DNA from: Branchiostoma floridae
Taxonomy: Eukaryota; Chordata; Leptocardii; Amphioxiformes; Branchiostomatidae
Reading direction: 5' to 3'
Assembly (NCBI RefSeq): GCF_000003815.2
Contig: NC_049993.1
Coordinates: 16,266,897-16,330,896, forward strand
DNA length: 64,000 bases
Below, in pieces: positions 25,301 through 38,240 of this stretch. The notes beneath the pieces are model-generated. The model ran no database searches. It was not told the origin of the DNA and saw only the letters and a list, made by a program, of their open reading frames with translations. A program made the position numbers and the translations under genes. Within the stretch, counting starts at the first letter, position 1. The number at the start of each line of letters is the position of its first letter.

Positions 25301-26971
25301 ATGGCTACCTTTCTTGGGCAATATAGTAGTTATTATATTGCCTTGGCTTCAATGTGTTGAGACAAGATATTTCTCTAAAACTAAAAGAGGGTATTCAATA
25401 AACTTGTAAAGTGACAGTTATACTACTTCTAGTGTTTCATCCTTTCTCCAGTGAAAGTTGAAATTGATATATGGCTACTATGCATCATTGCCATTGCTTG
25501 TTTGAAAATTGCATTGTTGACAGTCTGTTAGGTGGGAGATGATTGGTATGATGTAACTCAACAGTGTTGTGAAGTCTAGTACACAAAACAGATCAATCAA
25601 GGAACATCATGCAGTGTTTTCTGTCATCCAGTTTCCTCTGAAACTGTAAATACGTAAACCGGACATACAGAGTGTGTGGCGTAGATTTGCAAGGCATGGA
25701 AGCGCAGCTCTGCAAAAATTATAGAGTCTCATAACTATTATTTTGGTGTTGACTTCAGTCATGACTAATGATATTTCCTGACTTTGTTGTTCTTATTGTG
25801 TTTACTTTGGCATGATGTTTGTTTACACGAGCAGAGGATAGGTCTTTAGCGAGAGCAAACTGTTTTGATTTGGTGATTTGTCATGTTAGTCCCTTTCACC
25901 TGGGCTCAGGTGCTAAATATGAACGTTTGAGATTAAACAAACACAGGTCGCATTACCAAAGGGGCTCCCGCTATCCACACCGGCTCTAAACCCTGTTGTG
26001 GATTTTAAACCATTAGCACTTTGATACCAGTGTTTATTTGAAAAAATGGCAAGAAAGCAATAATACCCTTGGCGTGCACATATTTCACGTCCGAGCCGGT
26101 AAGTCTAGCGCATCGTTTTGAGCCTCGCTGTTTTGGAAATCCACTTTGATATGGGATCAGAGTAACCTTGGGCCATACCTGTGTAGTCTGGGAATGGATT
26201 TATGCGCGGCGCTGTTTGCTGAACAGATGAAATAATCATACCTGCACATGACATGTGTCCCAATCACATGATTAGGGGGTTTAGGCAGATGCATCTCCGT
26301 TATGACGGGCTGTCAGTTTTTTGCCTGTTGCCGTCTTTTTTGTGATGATACCCTGCGAGGTACGATGACAACGTGGGAAGAAAAGTGCACCTTTGCGTGC
26401 CTATAACTGTGTTGGGGAGATTAGAAGTCTGGGGAAATGCGGGAGGAAATGTCTTGGAAAGGGGAGAAGGTAGGAAAGATAAGAATATTGCAAAAGGCGG
26501 GTCCAGTTGTTAGGCTTTGGTTTCTGGAATGATTTGAGTGAGGATCAGAACCAGTGGTGGCTGTTATATTTTTCCTAACATTATATTTACAGAAATTGGG
26601 AGTATGGAAGAAATTATCATTTAATTCTAAACTGTAATTCTTTCAGCAGCTAGCCTTTGAAGGAATAAAAAAGAACGGAAATTAGAGTGAAAAAAAATGT
26701 TTACTTGGGTTGTTGGCATTATTTCTTTGTCCCTGAGTTTTTGTAGTATGTTCACCATTAAGCTAGTTAACAATCAAAACATTAGTGTAATTATCTTAAA
26801 TACTTACTTCAAATAGACTGTTTCAACTGAAAGTAGATGCTTTGTGGATTGCTTAGATGGCAAGAATCAAAGCTTTGGAGAGATAACTGTTGCAGCAGAT
26901 TTCAGTAGCTGAAAATGTACTATAGATTATATGAAAAATTAAAAGAAATGGTTTCAGTCAGATTTTTTTGC

Positions 26972-27154
26972 AGCCTGGATGCCAGACTGTTTCCAGGGCC
27001 TGTACAGCCCAACTCTTCGGCTCCAGGGCTTACATGCCCCCAAGGATATTCTACAGCAGTCCCCCCTGAGTTAGACCCGATGCACGATAGGTATTTTGAG
27101 ATGCACGATAGGTATTATTGAGATGCACGATAGATCGGGTCTGGTGTCCAGGCT
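26972..27154. mobile_element. MITE with AGCCTGG ends and an internal 21-22 bp triplication
   Basis: The ends AGCCTGGATGCCAGAC and (reverse complement) AGCCTGGACACCAGAC are inverted repeats. Inside, AGACCCGAT and ATCGGGTCT form a second inverted pair flanking three tandem copies of a GATGCACGATAG unit (starting at 27079, 27100, 27122). No coding capacity. Confidence 0.55.
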
Positions 27155-29209
27155 AATTTAATTGCCTGTCGGAGAGCTCTCATTGTTATCACTGTACCCA
27201 AACCTAGATGTGTCATGTAACCCCTGTGATAAAAATGATTGGTGGAGGGGCTTTGTCAGCGAGCATATGTACAGGAATGTCCTGTTCGGAGATGGGATTA
27301 ATTTCGCTCCGCTGACCAACCAGTAATTGATCGCAGGATACAACCGAACATCCCTCCTGTTAGGTGGGTGCCCGGTGGAAAGTGGTGGGGAAGAAATTAC
27401 GGTTTACGAGTCTGTCCTCTCCGGTATGTTAGCAGCGGTAAATGATAGGTTTTAGACAGTATAAACGAGGCAACTGTCTGGGATTCAAATTACGAATAAT
27501 TCGGCCAATGAGGCGAGAGAACCATGATGTCATGTAGCCTAGGGGAAGCTGGCCTGCCAGGAGCCTGAGAAGTAGCAGCGTCATGCCAGTGTAAATGGTC
27601 CTCAAGACGCGCCACGGAAGAAATTGGTCTGCTGCTAAACGCTTTATGATCTTGTTTTCGTGGAGCGATGCAAAGAATCCCTGCTATCCTGTGAGGACAA
27701 CCTCAGTGAATTCTTTCCTGTGAATGCAGGTATTCCTAGGTATGTGAGCATGCATTGTTTTTAGCTGTACAAGTTTGCATGAGGGGTTGTTGCACTGCTT
27801 GTGTTGACAGCACCTGAATGATGATAGTTGTAGGCTAGTTGTCAACATATGCACGCAGGTACCTCAGGTGTTTTTGTTTTTGATCCCCAGGTGAGAAAGT
27901 CCTCAGGTGACAATCGTTAGCACCTTGTTTTGTGTAAGTTGATAGTGTCCAGGTATCTCAATTGTCTGTAAAAATTTGTTTAATTTGTTTAATTTAATTA
28001 GCAGCACCGATAGAAGTGAGGCCAGGGCTGTAGGCTGATTGCAGTGTGTGTTTTGGTATGTAGTTGTAAATTGTCTGAGTCAAGTGTGCTGTTTTCCAAA
28101 ATGTTGTCTTGCAGTGTTGTGGTGTAGAAAATTCTTTTGGTATTATTTTTCATGACTTTATTGCTCGGCAGTGCGAAGGTCATCTGCTAAATCTTGTTGT
28201 CTTTGATCATATTTTTGCAAAGAGAAGATTCAAAAGATTTTTGGCATTTAAAAATGTTGATTATGGAGCAAATCTTACAGCTGCACCTGTAAACAATATA
28301 GGTGGGAGGAGCGAAGATTGTGGAACGTTTTACATAGCACGTAGCCTCCTATATGTAGGCTTTACTTAATCATGCAGATGTATAGGATGCAATAATGTAT
28401 AGCTTAAGCGCTAATCCCTGAGAAGTGATGAAAATGCTCATAGGAGGATTGTGTTGTTGTCTTTTTGATCCTCGCATTATTGGATGTTTTGTTCCGTCTT
28501 TACGGATCGGAAGTCTTCACCTGAAGAAGGTCAGTGCTACGATCTCTCGTCGAGAGTTTCTTCCTCCAGCGGATGTTAAGGCTCTCGTGCGGCATTAAGT
28601 CGGCTTACGTTCTCTTTCATGAGAGATCATCGGAGGGTTTTCCGGACCTCTAACACTTCTACGGTTCGTGTTGACCGGATTAGAGCGCGTACACACCGAT
28701 CTGGTGACTGCAGGAGGATCTAAACACCTCCGTTTATTGCGCGGCTTTGTGGGAAACATAGCGTGCGGTGGATAGCTGTGAGGGGAACCATCTTCGTATT
28801 GGCTTGCTCCTTTCCGTGAGTATGGCTAGAGCACCTCGGATGAAGGACTGTATTGTTGGCTCCAGCCCTCTCTTCCCTGTTTGTTCTAGGCTCATCGCAA
28901 GCGTTCCATGCACCTACTCTGAACATGCAGCACCGAGGACTCGAAACAAGATGTCTTTTTACTCTTCACTGCTTCTGGGGTGGAGTTGAGGTACAATGTT
29001 TTGAAAGAGACAACTCTGCGTGGGTCCCAGGATACAAAGTTGCCTTCTGAGTCGTTTTATTGTGTTCAGGAGGTCTTGTGTTTGACGTTTGGCTTGTTGA
29101 GAGCAGAGGTTGGTTTTGTCGGGGGCCCTGATAGCGTGCGAGCTGAATCGTTCCCTGAAAACACAAAGCGTTTGAAGTCGCCATGCTTCACCAGGATAAT
29201 CCCTCCATA

Positions 29210-29480
29210 AGGACCAGGGACCCTTGCAGATACAGACCTTCCTTCCTGTAACCAGCGTTCTATTTCAGCGCTTGTCCGTCGCGGGCGAAACTTGCGTGCG
29301 GAGCCTCCATTTGCCCCGGCCGTCGACACCGGAGCTTCCAGCCGTGTTTGCCCGGGACAAACAGACGTTTGTTTGGGTGCCTCTGCCCCGAAGCCATCCC
29401 TCAATGCACCATTAATTATCTCTTGTCTTCACGCCGTAAGGCCCGTCGTTTTTCATGGCCACCAAGTTTGACGCAAGGTG
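29210..29480 (+). promoter_or_regulatory. CpG-rich island with possible alternative first exon
   Basis: The most CpG-rich part of a GC-rich region (28.5-29.5 kb). It ends with ATGGCCACCAAG... at 29456 and a consensus donor CAAG|gtgagtgg at 29479. This would make an eight-codon start exon (MATKFDA+), but no partner exon is recognisable. The minus strand has a 112-codon frame without recognisable homology. It is a candidate alternative promoter. Confidence 0.22.
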
Positions 29481-32400
29481 AGTGGAGTACGACGTGCGCG
29501 CGTTATGTCCAGTTCGTTAGTAACGAGGATCGCTTGTCACTTGAAAGACACCTCCTCAGTGCTAGTCATTATCATTACACCAGTAGGCAGGCGGTGAGAG
29601 TTACACGTCTTGGGCAATTAGACGAACGTCTCGGGCAAGTCGTGGTGGTGTTACTTTGCCTGCGGTACCTTTTAAAGGGCTGTTTCCATCAGCCTCTCTA
29701 TCAATACGCATGAGCCTTTCCCAAGGTTTTGCTCAGCGGAGCAAGGCCAGTTTTTTGTTGATGCTTGCACGGCGTTCTGTTGACGCACCACTAAAAAGTG
29801 GACAGGAGAAGAACACAATCCGCTACCAGACCAATAAATAACAAAACGCCCCGGGCTGCCCCCTGTACAACCCTGGTGTGGTCAGCTTTTAACCAAGTAT
29901 TTTCCTCAAAGCAGACCCAAACAGTGGAGAGTTTACGACACAAAGAAAGTGTCGGCTGAGAATCATAGTTATATGTTTTAGTTTTGAGCACCTAGAGGAT
30001 GAAAAGCAGAACAGGTGAATTGAGCCGTACTTGGGTCGCGCGTCTCTACTGACACTCATCTTTACCCATTGTACACTAAAGCGGAAAATTACCTTAGGGC
30101 CTCGTTAGTGGAGCCGCTGTTCTTGTTATCTTGTTCTTTATGTCGTTGCCTGTTTGTCTAATTTTGTCTTTCATTAAGGTTGTTCTGTTGATTAAAGAGG
30201 AACTTCAAAGTCAGATGACAATGAAGTTTTCTGTTGGGGATGCACCTGAAAGATCATAGGGAGAAGTGTGTAAAGATAGCAAAATGATGCAATAGGTGTT
30301 TTTTTTAGATTAACAATTTGGACATAAGAACAAGCGACAAAGATACAATGCAGAATTGAAGAAAGTGAAATTTGCTTGTTTTAATTTTAATGGTGATAAA
30401 AGTAGAAACCATACAAACATTGTATTCTCCCTACGATCCTTTTTTTGTCTTACGTCATAATTGAAGAACAGGCTCCAATCCTTGTTGCTTTTCAAGTTAA
30501 GTCTTTTCAATTTGGGCAATCTGGTGATGGTGGGAAAACTTATTAAAGTCGTCAGGACCCGCAGACAAGCTGTAAACAAATAGAGCACTTGCGTCATCAG
30601 GCTTTTCTTCTCGGAAATTTCCCCCAGGCTTGTCTATTACGGTGCTGACCTTCTTGTTTGAGCCATTATTGTAACAATAACTGTCTGAGCAGAAGTTCAG
30701 GGAAAACGGTGACATTTAATTGTCAAACAGGTCACTTTGAGGGAAGGGTTCTTAACTGTGTAACGGTTACGCATCTCTTTTGTTCCTGATGTCATAAAGA
30801 ATTACTGTGAAAAAGTTTGTCCACGTAGAAGTTTTGGGGAACAAAGTGATGCTTGATTGTCGAACAGGGTGGCATCACTTTTTCTGTGGGAAGAGTTCCA
30901 AAAATGCTGCGTATCTCTTTTGTTCTTGTCCTGTTGTCGTGAAGAATATAATGACTCAATGAGTCACTGTGACAAGGTAGAAATACAGGGAACAATGCAA
31001 TACCTAACTCACAAACAGTTAGCTTCTGTTGTGGGACGAGTTTCAAAGTGTTTGAAAGCTGCCAAGTTACAAAGAAAGGTAACATATTATGTTCTTCTCC
31101 AGTTGTAACCCAGAATACCCCATGTGGCAACTTGTGGTAGGTCCATGGGAAAACCTGAGGATTTTTTTATGTGCATAGTTTGGAGTTTACAATACAAAGT
31201 TATAGGATTGGCTTGTATTGACAGTGTTGAAGTACTTTCTAGCATCCTGTTCTGGTGCAAGAACACCAAATCTTACAGCATTTTGTGTGGTAATAACAAC
31301 AGTGTGTCCTGGTTCAGACATATGATTTTATACATCAGGTAGGGAAAGAAGGTAAGAATACCTACTGTATGTGTTTGGTTGACAAAGCATCACAGAGGCG
31401 AAGTTTAAAGCTTGTAATTTTATGGCTGTTTTCTGTATTTGCTATCTTCAAACAAAATCTGTAAGTTAGTATTTGTGCTAATTGTAGAGTAGATATTTGG
31501 CTATGTTGTTCCCCTTTACCCAGGCATTACATAGAGGAACCATCCTGAAATGATTGCATCACCATGTGTTAATCTTTAATTGTCCGCAGGTGTGTGATAG
31601 ACACAGGTACAGGTGATTCACCTGGATTTGTGAACTCATTTTTTCCTGTCAGTCATACTATATTATATTTGTTCACCTGATTATTCATCTTGACTACAGG
31701 TGGGGTGGTTTTGGCCAGACGGACTTTTGATGAGTCATTTTCCTTTTTTGTTGTTGTACTGTATCAAACTAGGTTAGACATTTAAAAGGCAACATTTTTT
31801 AAGAGCTAATATTACATTTTTCTATCAGTTGACTAGTTATGCAGTGTATTTGAATTATAACTTCATAGAAATGTTTGTAAGAATTAGAATTAAGATGAAT
31901 TATATTTCTGTCACACATTTTTTGCATAGATTCTTTTGAAAGATGTTGCTTACTCATTGGGGATAAGATGCACTTGGTTTTGATTTTAAAAATTTTGGTT
32001 GTACGTCTTTTATGTGATGCTTGAATCATACATTTCTTTGCCAACATGTATGACGTTATAACCGTCTGTTCTGGGTGAAAAATAGCACTCTAACGTGATA
32101 AATGGGTTCAAAGTGCAGATAGAAATCAGTTACAGCTCATGAATAATTAATTAGGTGACATCATAGGTCATTATCTGTCTGTCCCCTTGCATGTCTCACA
32201 GAGTGGGGTCATTATTTCCAGATTGGTAATGGATTTCACGCTGTACAAATGTATTCAGTACATGGTAGGGAGACAAAATGATCGTTCATCAGTTTGAATT
32301 TGAGGCGCGGATTAAGTATAAATGACAGAACATTAGTCAAGGACTGGAGGTCCGATAAGCCATCAGTGGTAGTTTGCAAAGTTTTTACGATTTTGGTCAC

Positions 32401-32521
32401 GTATGAAGAATGCAGAGATGATGTTAGGTCATATACATTGTCATGCTGCCTTTATTTTTTCATTAAATTGGAATGATAATGATAGTTCAGTATTAGTGTA
32501 CAGATACAGCACTTAGTTTAG

Positions 32522-32884
32522 CAGGGCTCGAAATTCATTTTTGGGATTAGGTGCACTGGTGCACCCATTAAAAAAAATTCGGTGAAGTTTTGGGTGCACC
32601 ACTTAAATCTAAGTAGGTAGGTAGGCATCCTTCCATATTTCCAGATGATGGTAGCACTCTCTCCTCCTCAAAATCTAAGTAATAACCTAATAATAAAACT
32701 TATTTACAAGCTATCAAATTCTTAAACAAGTACCATGACAGACATTTTTATTATCTTTCTAACACTTAGATTTCAAGAATATGATGTATACTTAGTATAC
32801 TGTGATATCTTTACATACATAAACGTAAGAAAATATTTGGGTGCACAGCTCCAATTTTGGGTGCACCCAGTATTTCGAGTCCTG
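32522..32884. mobile_element. hAT-like MITE with 5-bp target duplication (copy A)
   Basis: A 363-bp element with ends CAGGGCTCGAAAT and, reverse complemented at the right, CAGGACTCGAAAT. It is flanked directly by TTTAG on both sides, a 5-bp target duplication. Subterminal GGTGCAC motifs occur near both ends, including GGTGCACTGGTGCACC. No coding capacity. It shares its termini and duplication length with the element at 51301-51642. Confidence 0.72.
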
Positions 32885-34639
32885 TTTAGGGTTAGAGTAT
32901 TTCCCGCGGAAAGGCATTAAAGTCATTAAGCATACCAGACTCTATAGCAGGTACTTTTCAGTGATGAGACAGTCATATATCTTAGGAAGGAACCTTATTT
33001 GTTTCGCAGTGATAACAGAAGCTTCAAGGAACTGTGTGGAGTCTTCTCTGTCATTAGTGGTCATAGTAAGTTGTAATTATACCAAGCAGGCCTTCATTTA
33101 GCTGTGTTTAATAACAGGGAATACTGTCTCTGGAAAATAGCAATGTTTGGGGAGGCAAGACATTTGCCAATTTGGGTCACTCAAGCACAGGGAGTTGCAT
33201 GTGACGTTAGAGTTTCGAGAAAGTGTGAGTTTTCTCCCTAACTGTAAATGTTTGGCGTCTCTCTTTTTCCCCCACCCTACCACTACTTGGCACAGAGACG
33301 TCAGAGAAAGTGTGAGTTTTCCCTCTGTCGGTAAGTAACGCTAAATGTCTAGAGTCTCTGTGTTACAGCTATCGTTATCATGGCATGTTGCCACCACCCA
33401 AAAAGCTGTCTGAAAAGTCAGTAACTGGCAAAATTTCTGCAGTAACTGTTACTGCCTGTGCCAAGCTGATAAAAAAAGGTAGAAATTTCCTGTATCTTTT
33501 TACATCCTGAACTCAAAAGAAAAAATTTTTTTTTACTAATTTTAGATCAATCCCGCTGTCCTTCAGAAAAAGCGTGATCACACCATTGTTGCAAAAGAAA
33601 TATTCGTAGTAGTTATGAATATTAACAAATAATTCTAGACATATCACTGTTATTCCATAGATATACATGTAATTTCTGACACTGACAGGACAATGTTTTC
33701 CTAAAGCAATTTCTCTGCTCCAAGCAATCAGGTTTTCTCCAAAACATGATCCTTTTATGCAAGAACATGTTGTTCCCCAACCCTTACTCTCATTTGTTGA
33801 ATCTCTTCACAAAGCGCTGATCCAGAAAATACATCATGCTGATAACTCAAAAGGTAAATTTCTCCCTTTGGACTTACTAAATAGATATAGAAAACTTCTG
33901 ATGGAGAGAATATTTCCCCAAAGTATTTCCCGAATGCAAATGCTGCTTTCTATGATGAGATCATGCAGCGCAAGCCTCCCCAGTGGATACAGTTTTGCAG
34001 ATATTTGCACAATTTGAATGGTGAGGGTTTTTCCCTGGAGAAGTGGGCTATGCCAGTATATATCCCATGGTAGTGTATTATGTTATGACTTATGTGTCAT
34101 GTTGCATTTAGGAGGCGGAGCTTAATTTGATTGACTGGTCCTAAGGACTGCTTGGAATTACAACTTGTTCCTCAAAAAAATCTTGACCCTCAATTCTGGC
34201 TACTTGTATGGTGACACAGCTTGGGAAATGATGTGTTTTGACAAGTAGAATAATGGATCAAATTTTAGAATTGTAGAAATATAATAGGACAGAATTAATG
34301 TTAGAGTAATATGAAATGATTGAAGATTGTGCAGAAATAATCATGCCTTCAGATATTGTAGGTCGTATTTCCAATCAGCCTCTTAACGATTATAAAAGTT
34401 AATGACACATAAGACGTGCTTTTCATGGTAAAGATATAACACAAATACTACATGTAGTATACAAAAATGGATTTCTCCATTTAAAATCCGCAGTGCTGCA
34501 TATGAAACGATTAAAAGAGGGATTTTGCATTACAAAGTTATGTCTGGTCTTAAGAGAAGCCCTTTGATCAGAAATTGTGTTCGGTTCTCCCCATCGGTCT
34601 CTACCGATTTCAAACAGTAAAGACGCTTCAGAAGAAAGT

Positions 34640-34900
34640 GATTGATGTCGCCCGTGACTCCCCCCGCCACCCTTTCGGGAGCTCGCCGCTAATTTGTATG
34701 GATTTCGTTCGGCTCCCGAAGGACACAGGAAATTGCCATGGCTTTGGACTTGGTGATGAGCTCAAGCTAAAGGCTGCATGGAAAATTACCAAGCGGAAAA
34801 TTGTGGCATTCAATTCCGCATTTCGGAGTATTCGGAACCCTTTTTCAGATCGGTTTAAACATTTTTGTGATGAGTGTGGCAGTCCTTCTGTCTTTGCTTT
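34640..34900. promoter_or_regulatory. GC-rich island in the long intron
   Basis: A CpG-containing block (CCGCCACCCTTTCGGGAGC and following) in AT-rich intron. A 113-codon frame spans it on the + strand, but it has no recognised domain, and the minus strand is also partly open. It could be regulatory or an old element. I found no splice sites to make it an exon. Confidence 0.22.
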
Positions 34901-35321
34901 TCAAATGTTAACGTAAGTGCAGAGGTCTTTTTCTTCATACAATTAGTGTAGAATGGACTGGGAAATCAATAGAGTACTTTGGTGCTAAGTACTGGAAAAA
35001 TCTACTCCCCGAAAAAGATGGAATGGTCTTCTGTGGTTCCAAAGCTTGGTGGTAAAGCTGTTTCTCATGTGATTCCATGCATGACATGCACATGAGCATT
35101 GATTTTGACCTGTCTCTTGGAAAAATGTTGATCTTAAGACAGATATGGATTTATTTATCTATGAAAACGCTCTTCCTCCAGAAACAAATTTTTGCTGTCA
35201 GCCGCACGTATTGATATCAGCACTTGTAAACCCTCTATGAAATTATTGCAAAATGATAGATTGCATCATAATTTTGATTTTTATTGTGATAAAACTGTTA
35301 AAAGATGGGAACATATCTAGT

Positions 35322-35420
35322 CTGATTAAATCTCGCTCATAGCAGCCCGCCCAACATCCACCTGTCAGCGGGGAGGGGCCAGTGACAGCCCCGGACAGCA
35401 GAGTTTGTGTTACACAGACT
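35322..35420 (+). repeat. dispersed ~100-bp repeat, copy 1
   Basis: This segment is the reverse complement of 44506-44599 over about 95 bases with roughly 85% identity by eye (shared landmarks: TAAATCTCGCT-ATAGCAGCC, CAACATCC, GGACAGCAGAGTTTGTGT). Read on its minus strand it is open and encodes VCVTQTLLS-AVTGP…CWAGCYERDLIR. Confidence 0.62.
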
Positions 35421-35775
35421 AGGAACATACCCATTTCAACACAAGCTAGATTTTTTCCCTACTTGACAGCAAACACAAACTCACTAGAGAATTCATATGT
35501 AAGATCAAGTCAGCGTAGCCAGAAGTTTACTCCAGAAATCTCCTGTGTAAAAAAGACAGACCAGTCTCCTTGAGTTCTAAGCCAGGTCTGTGCAGAAAAG
35601 CTGCAGGAGTAGCTGCTACAGTATGCAGCGCCGGTAGAGGCTGTGCAACTTTCATGAGGCCTCAGGTGCAGAAATGGGCCTGCTAAGCCTCCCTCCCTCG
35701 GTCTAACCTGCCAGATAATTGTGGACCTTCGGGGGAACTTGCTGCATCAAATTGCACCTCCAGACTTTAGCTTTG

Positions 35776-36122
35776 GGTGTTTCTGAAGTGGCAACATTTG
35801 TAGAAGGTTGTTGATATTTCCGATTGGCATTGTAACTTCACTGTCCAATTTTTTTTTAATTCCAAGACTGCCACAGTAAGAAATACAAACAGGTGTTTCT
35901 GAAGTGGCAACATTGTAGAAGGTTGTTGATATTTCCGATTGGCATTGTAACTTCACTGTCCAATTTTTTTTTAATTCCAAGACTGCCACAGTAAGAAATA
36001 CAAACAGGTGTTTCTGAAGTTACAACATTTGTAGAAGGTTGTTGATATTTCCGATTGGCATTGTAACTTCACTGTCCAATTTTTTTTTTAATTCCAAGAC
36101 TGCCACAGTAAGAAATACAAAC
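35776..36122. repeat. tandem triplication, 115-116 bp unit
   Basis: Three almost identical copies begin GGTGTTTCTGAAGT at 35776, 35892 and 36007 and end ...AAGAAATACAAACA. They differ only by a few substitutions and the length of a T9-10 run, so the amplification is recent. Confidence 0.9.
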
Positions 36123-36700
36123 AGGTGATTTCTTAGGAGAATCAGACCCACTGATGTTGTATTAGTAATCTCTGAAATAAGCACACTTCTGATATCCAGG
36201 TGTTGAAGACATTCTTGAAAATGCCTTTTTAATTTTAATGTGTTAGTCTTATGTAATAGAAATAGTTGACTTCATGATAAACAGGTGGCAACCAAATGAA
36301 AATGCAGCGCTGTCAATGGATGTACAGAATGAAAAATGAGCTTCGCAATCCTGTATTTCATAACGTTGTATTATTCATAAAGGGCAATATGCTGATACGC
36401 ATCTTTGATCGCCCGATGTTGCCACACTGAAGTCAAGTGTATATGTTCCTATATGAAGGTCAAGGTTTACTTAGTGTGAATGATGATGGCATCGAGGAGG
36501 TTTTAGACACGAATATCAATAATATCTTTGTTGCTAGAAAGTTATGTAAACAGCACTGTTCGTGTTCGTGCTGTACTTTTTGGTAAGGGAAAGCAGTGTT
36601 AGTGATTGATAGGCTGTAGTTTAGACAGTTCTGGGCCTCTAGACTATTTCATGGCAGTGTGACTTAAGAATATATCAGTTGAATAAAAAGACTCTTTTTT

Positions 36701-36760
36701 ACACCACCAACGCTTTATTCTCACCAGTGTTTCGGTGACCATCTGTCACCTTCTTCAGGG
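36701..36760 (-). mobile_element. retroposon/Penelope-like remnant with CTGAAGA-stem-GAAAC core
   Basis: Read on the minus strand, the segment contains CTGAAGA, then a stem GGTGAC-loop-GTCACC, then GAAAC, followed by GTGAGAATAAAG. CTGANGA-stem II-GAAA is the conserved catalytic core of hammerhead ribozymes, which are known in Penelope-like elements. A convincing stem I or III with a UH cleavage site is not visible here, so the ribozyme is at best decayed. The AATAAAG suggests a transcript end. Confidence 0.35.
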
Positions 36761-37212
36761 CAATTCAGTTTGTAAAAGTTTGAAGGGCAATTCAACTCTT
36801 CTGATGTAGTTGTAAAATTGTGACAAATATATACTATGTTTTAACAACTTAGCGAAAGTTTCCACCATTGCATCTACCAGACAGACTTTTCCTTTAATAT
36901 TACTCCCTTAACGATACATTATATGGCGGGAAGTTACGAGACATCATGCCCTTTCATTATGGACTATACAACTGAACGTACAAAAATCTATAAAACTTAT
37001 GGCAGTGATTCGTAGATGTAATTTTGTCTGGTAACCTTTTGTCAATGGCTTTTGGCAAAGTGTACCTTAAATGTTGGAAACAAATTATAGAAGTAGAAAT
37101 TCCCATTTTCGTCCTGACCTGTATTGTTTCCCAGGGGCAGTCACTTTGATTTTTGTTGTACTTTAAACCCTGGCCTTTGGCAATGTTGGATATAACTGTA
37201 GTAAATTTCCCT

Positions 37213-37379
37213 GATCTATGTGTCTACATGTACAGACCACTTTTCTCTCTGGGACTAACATATCTCTTACTTCATTTCGCTTAAGGAAAGTTCAAGATCT
37301 ATGTGTCTACATATACAGACCACTTTTCTCATTGGGACTAACATATCTTCTTACTTCATTTCGCTAAAGGAAAGTTCAA
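37213..37379. repeat. tandem duplication, 83-bp unit
   Basis: GATCTATGTGTCTACAT occurs at 37213 and 37296, followed by matching sequence through GGAAAGTTCAA in both copies, with only a few differences. Confidence 0.85.
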
Positions 37380-38019
37380 GGAGGGCAATGCATGGTTGCC
37401 AGAGAAAAGTTGAACAAGTCATAAACTTTTGGAGATTTGACATTGTTAAAGTGCCACAGTTTGAAACAATACTCTTGTTCCTTTATAAAGGCTTTGAATT
37501 TTGAAACAAGTCATACATTACCCACCATACCACAAATCAAATCTTTCCAGAAACAGTATTAAAGAGAAAGCATTTCCTTGTTCAGAAGCCCATAGCTTGG
37601 GACACAAAGCGGTACCAAGCAGCTCCAGTCATTGCAGCCCTGTTGAAGGTAGCAAACTTTACCAAAGCACCAAAAGGAGAAAAAAAAAGTTGTTTTTACG
37701 TACAAGAAAACTTCAAAATCATATGATATACCAACTATGAAACTTATGAAAGAGTTTTACACTACCCTTTAAGTTACTTTCAGTTCATCGTATTGTGTAT
37801 AACTTTAATGCCTTTTTGCCATGCATAGTAGATAAAGAGTCAGTGTTTCGTAACCTAAAAGGCTTCAAAAACAACGGTAGGAGCTGCGCAAGTCACCCTT
37901 CAGACTTGTGCAGGTGCCAGGTGGGTTAGGCAACGTGCAGCCATCAATTAAGTGTTTCTGTCTACCTTAACAGACAAGGTTTGTGTGTTGCCAACAAAGG
38001 GAGGTTCGTTATTTTGCCC

Positions 38020-38240
38020 CGAGTGTCTAATCCCAGGCTATTAATTGGCTATCGTAGAGCGATTTTCGCCTGGCATTGGAATGAATCCCGGACCATTAAT
38101 TGAAAGAAAGAAGAGCTGCGATCACTTTGTGGGTGAAAAACAAGCCGACAGTGAGCAAGGCACACACAGGCGCCGCTTTGCCGTCGTTTAGGTAACAATA
38201 AAAATCCACTTTATTACCCCAAGGTAAGATACCGAACGCA
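38020..38240. promoter_or_regulatory. candidate conserved intronic regulatory element
   Basis: A repeat-free, GC-balanced island with TAATCCC (Otx/Bicoid-type, 38028), two ATTAATTG homeodomain sites (38040 and 38095), a TTTGTGGG RUNX-like site and AACAAT (Sox-like, 38194). It has no coding potential. Conservation cannot be tested here. Confidence 0.28.

Noticed and set aside
33757-34017. 86-codon frame with a coding-like Leu/Arg pattern
   Set aside because: No recognisable family and no splice or transcription support.
34575-34916. 113-codon frame over a GC-rich island
   Set aside because: No known domain; kept only as a possible regulatory island.
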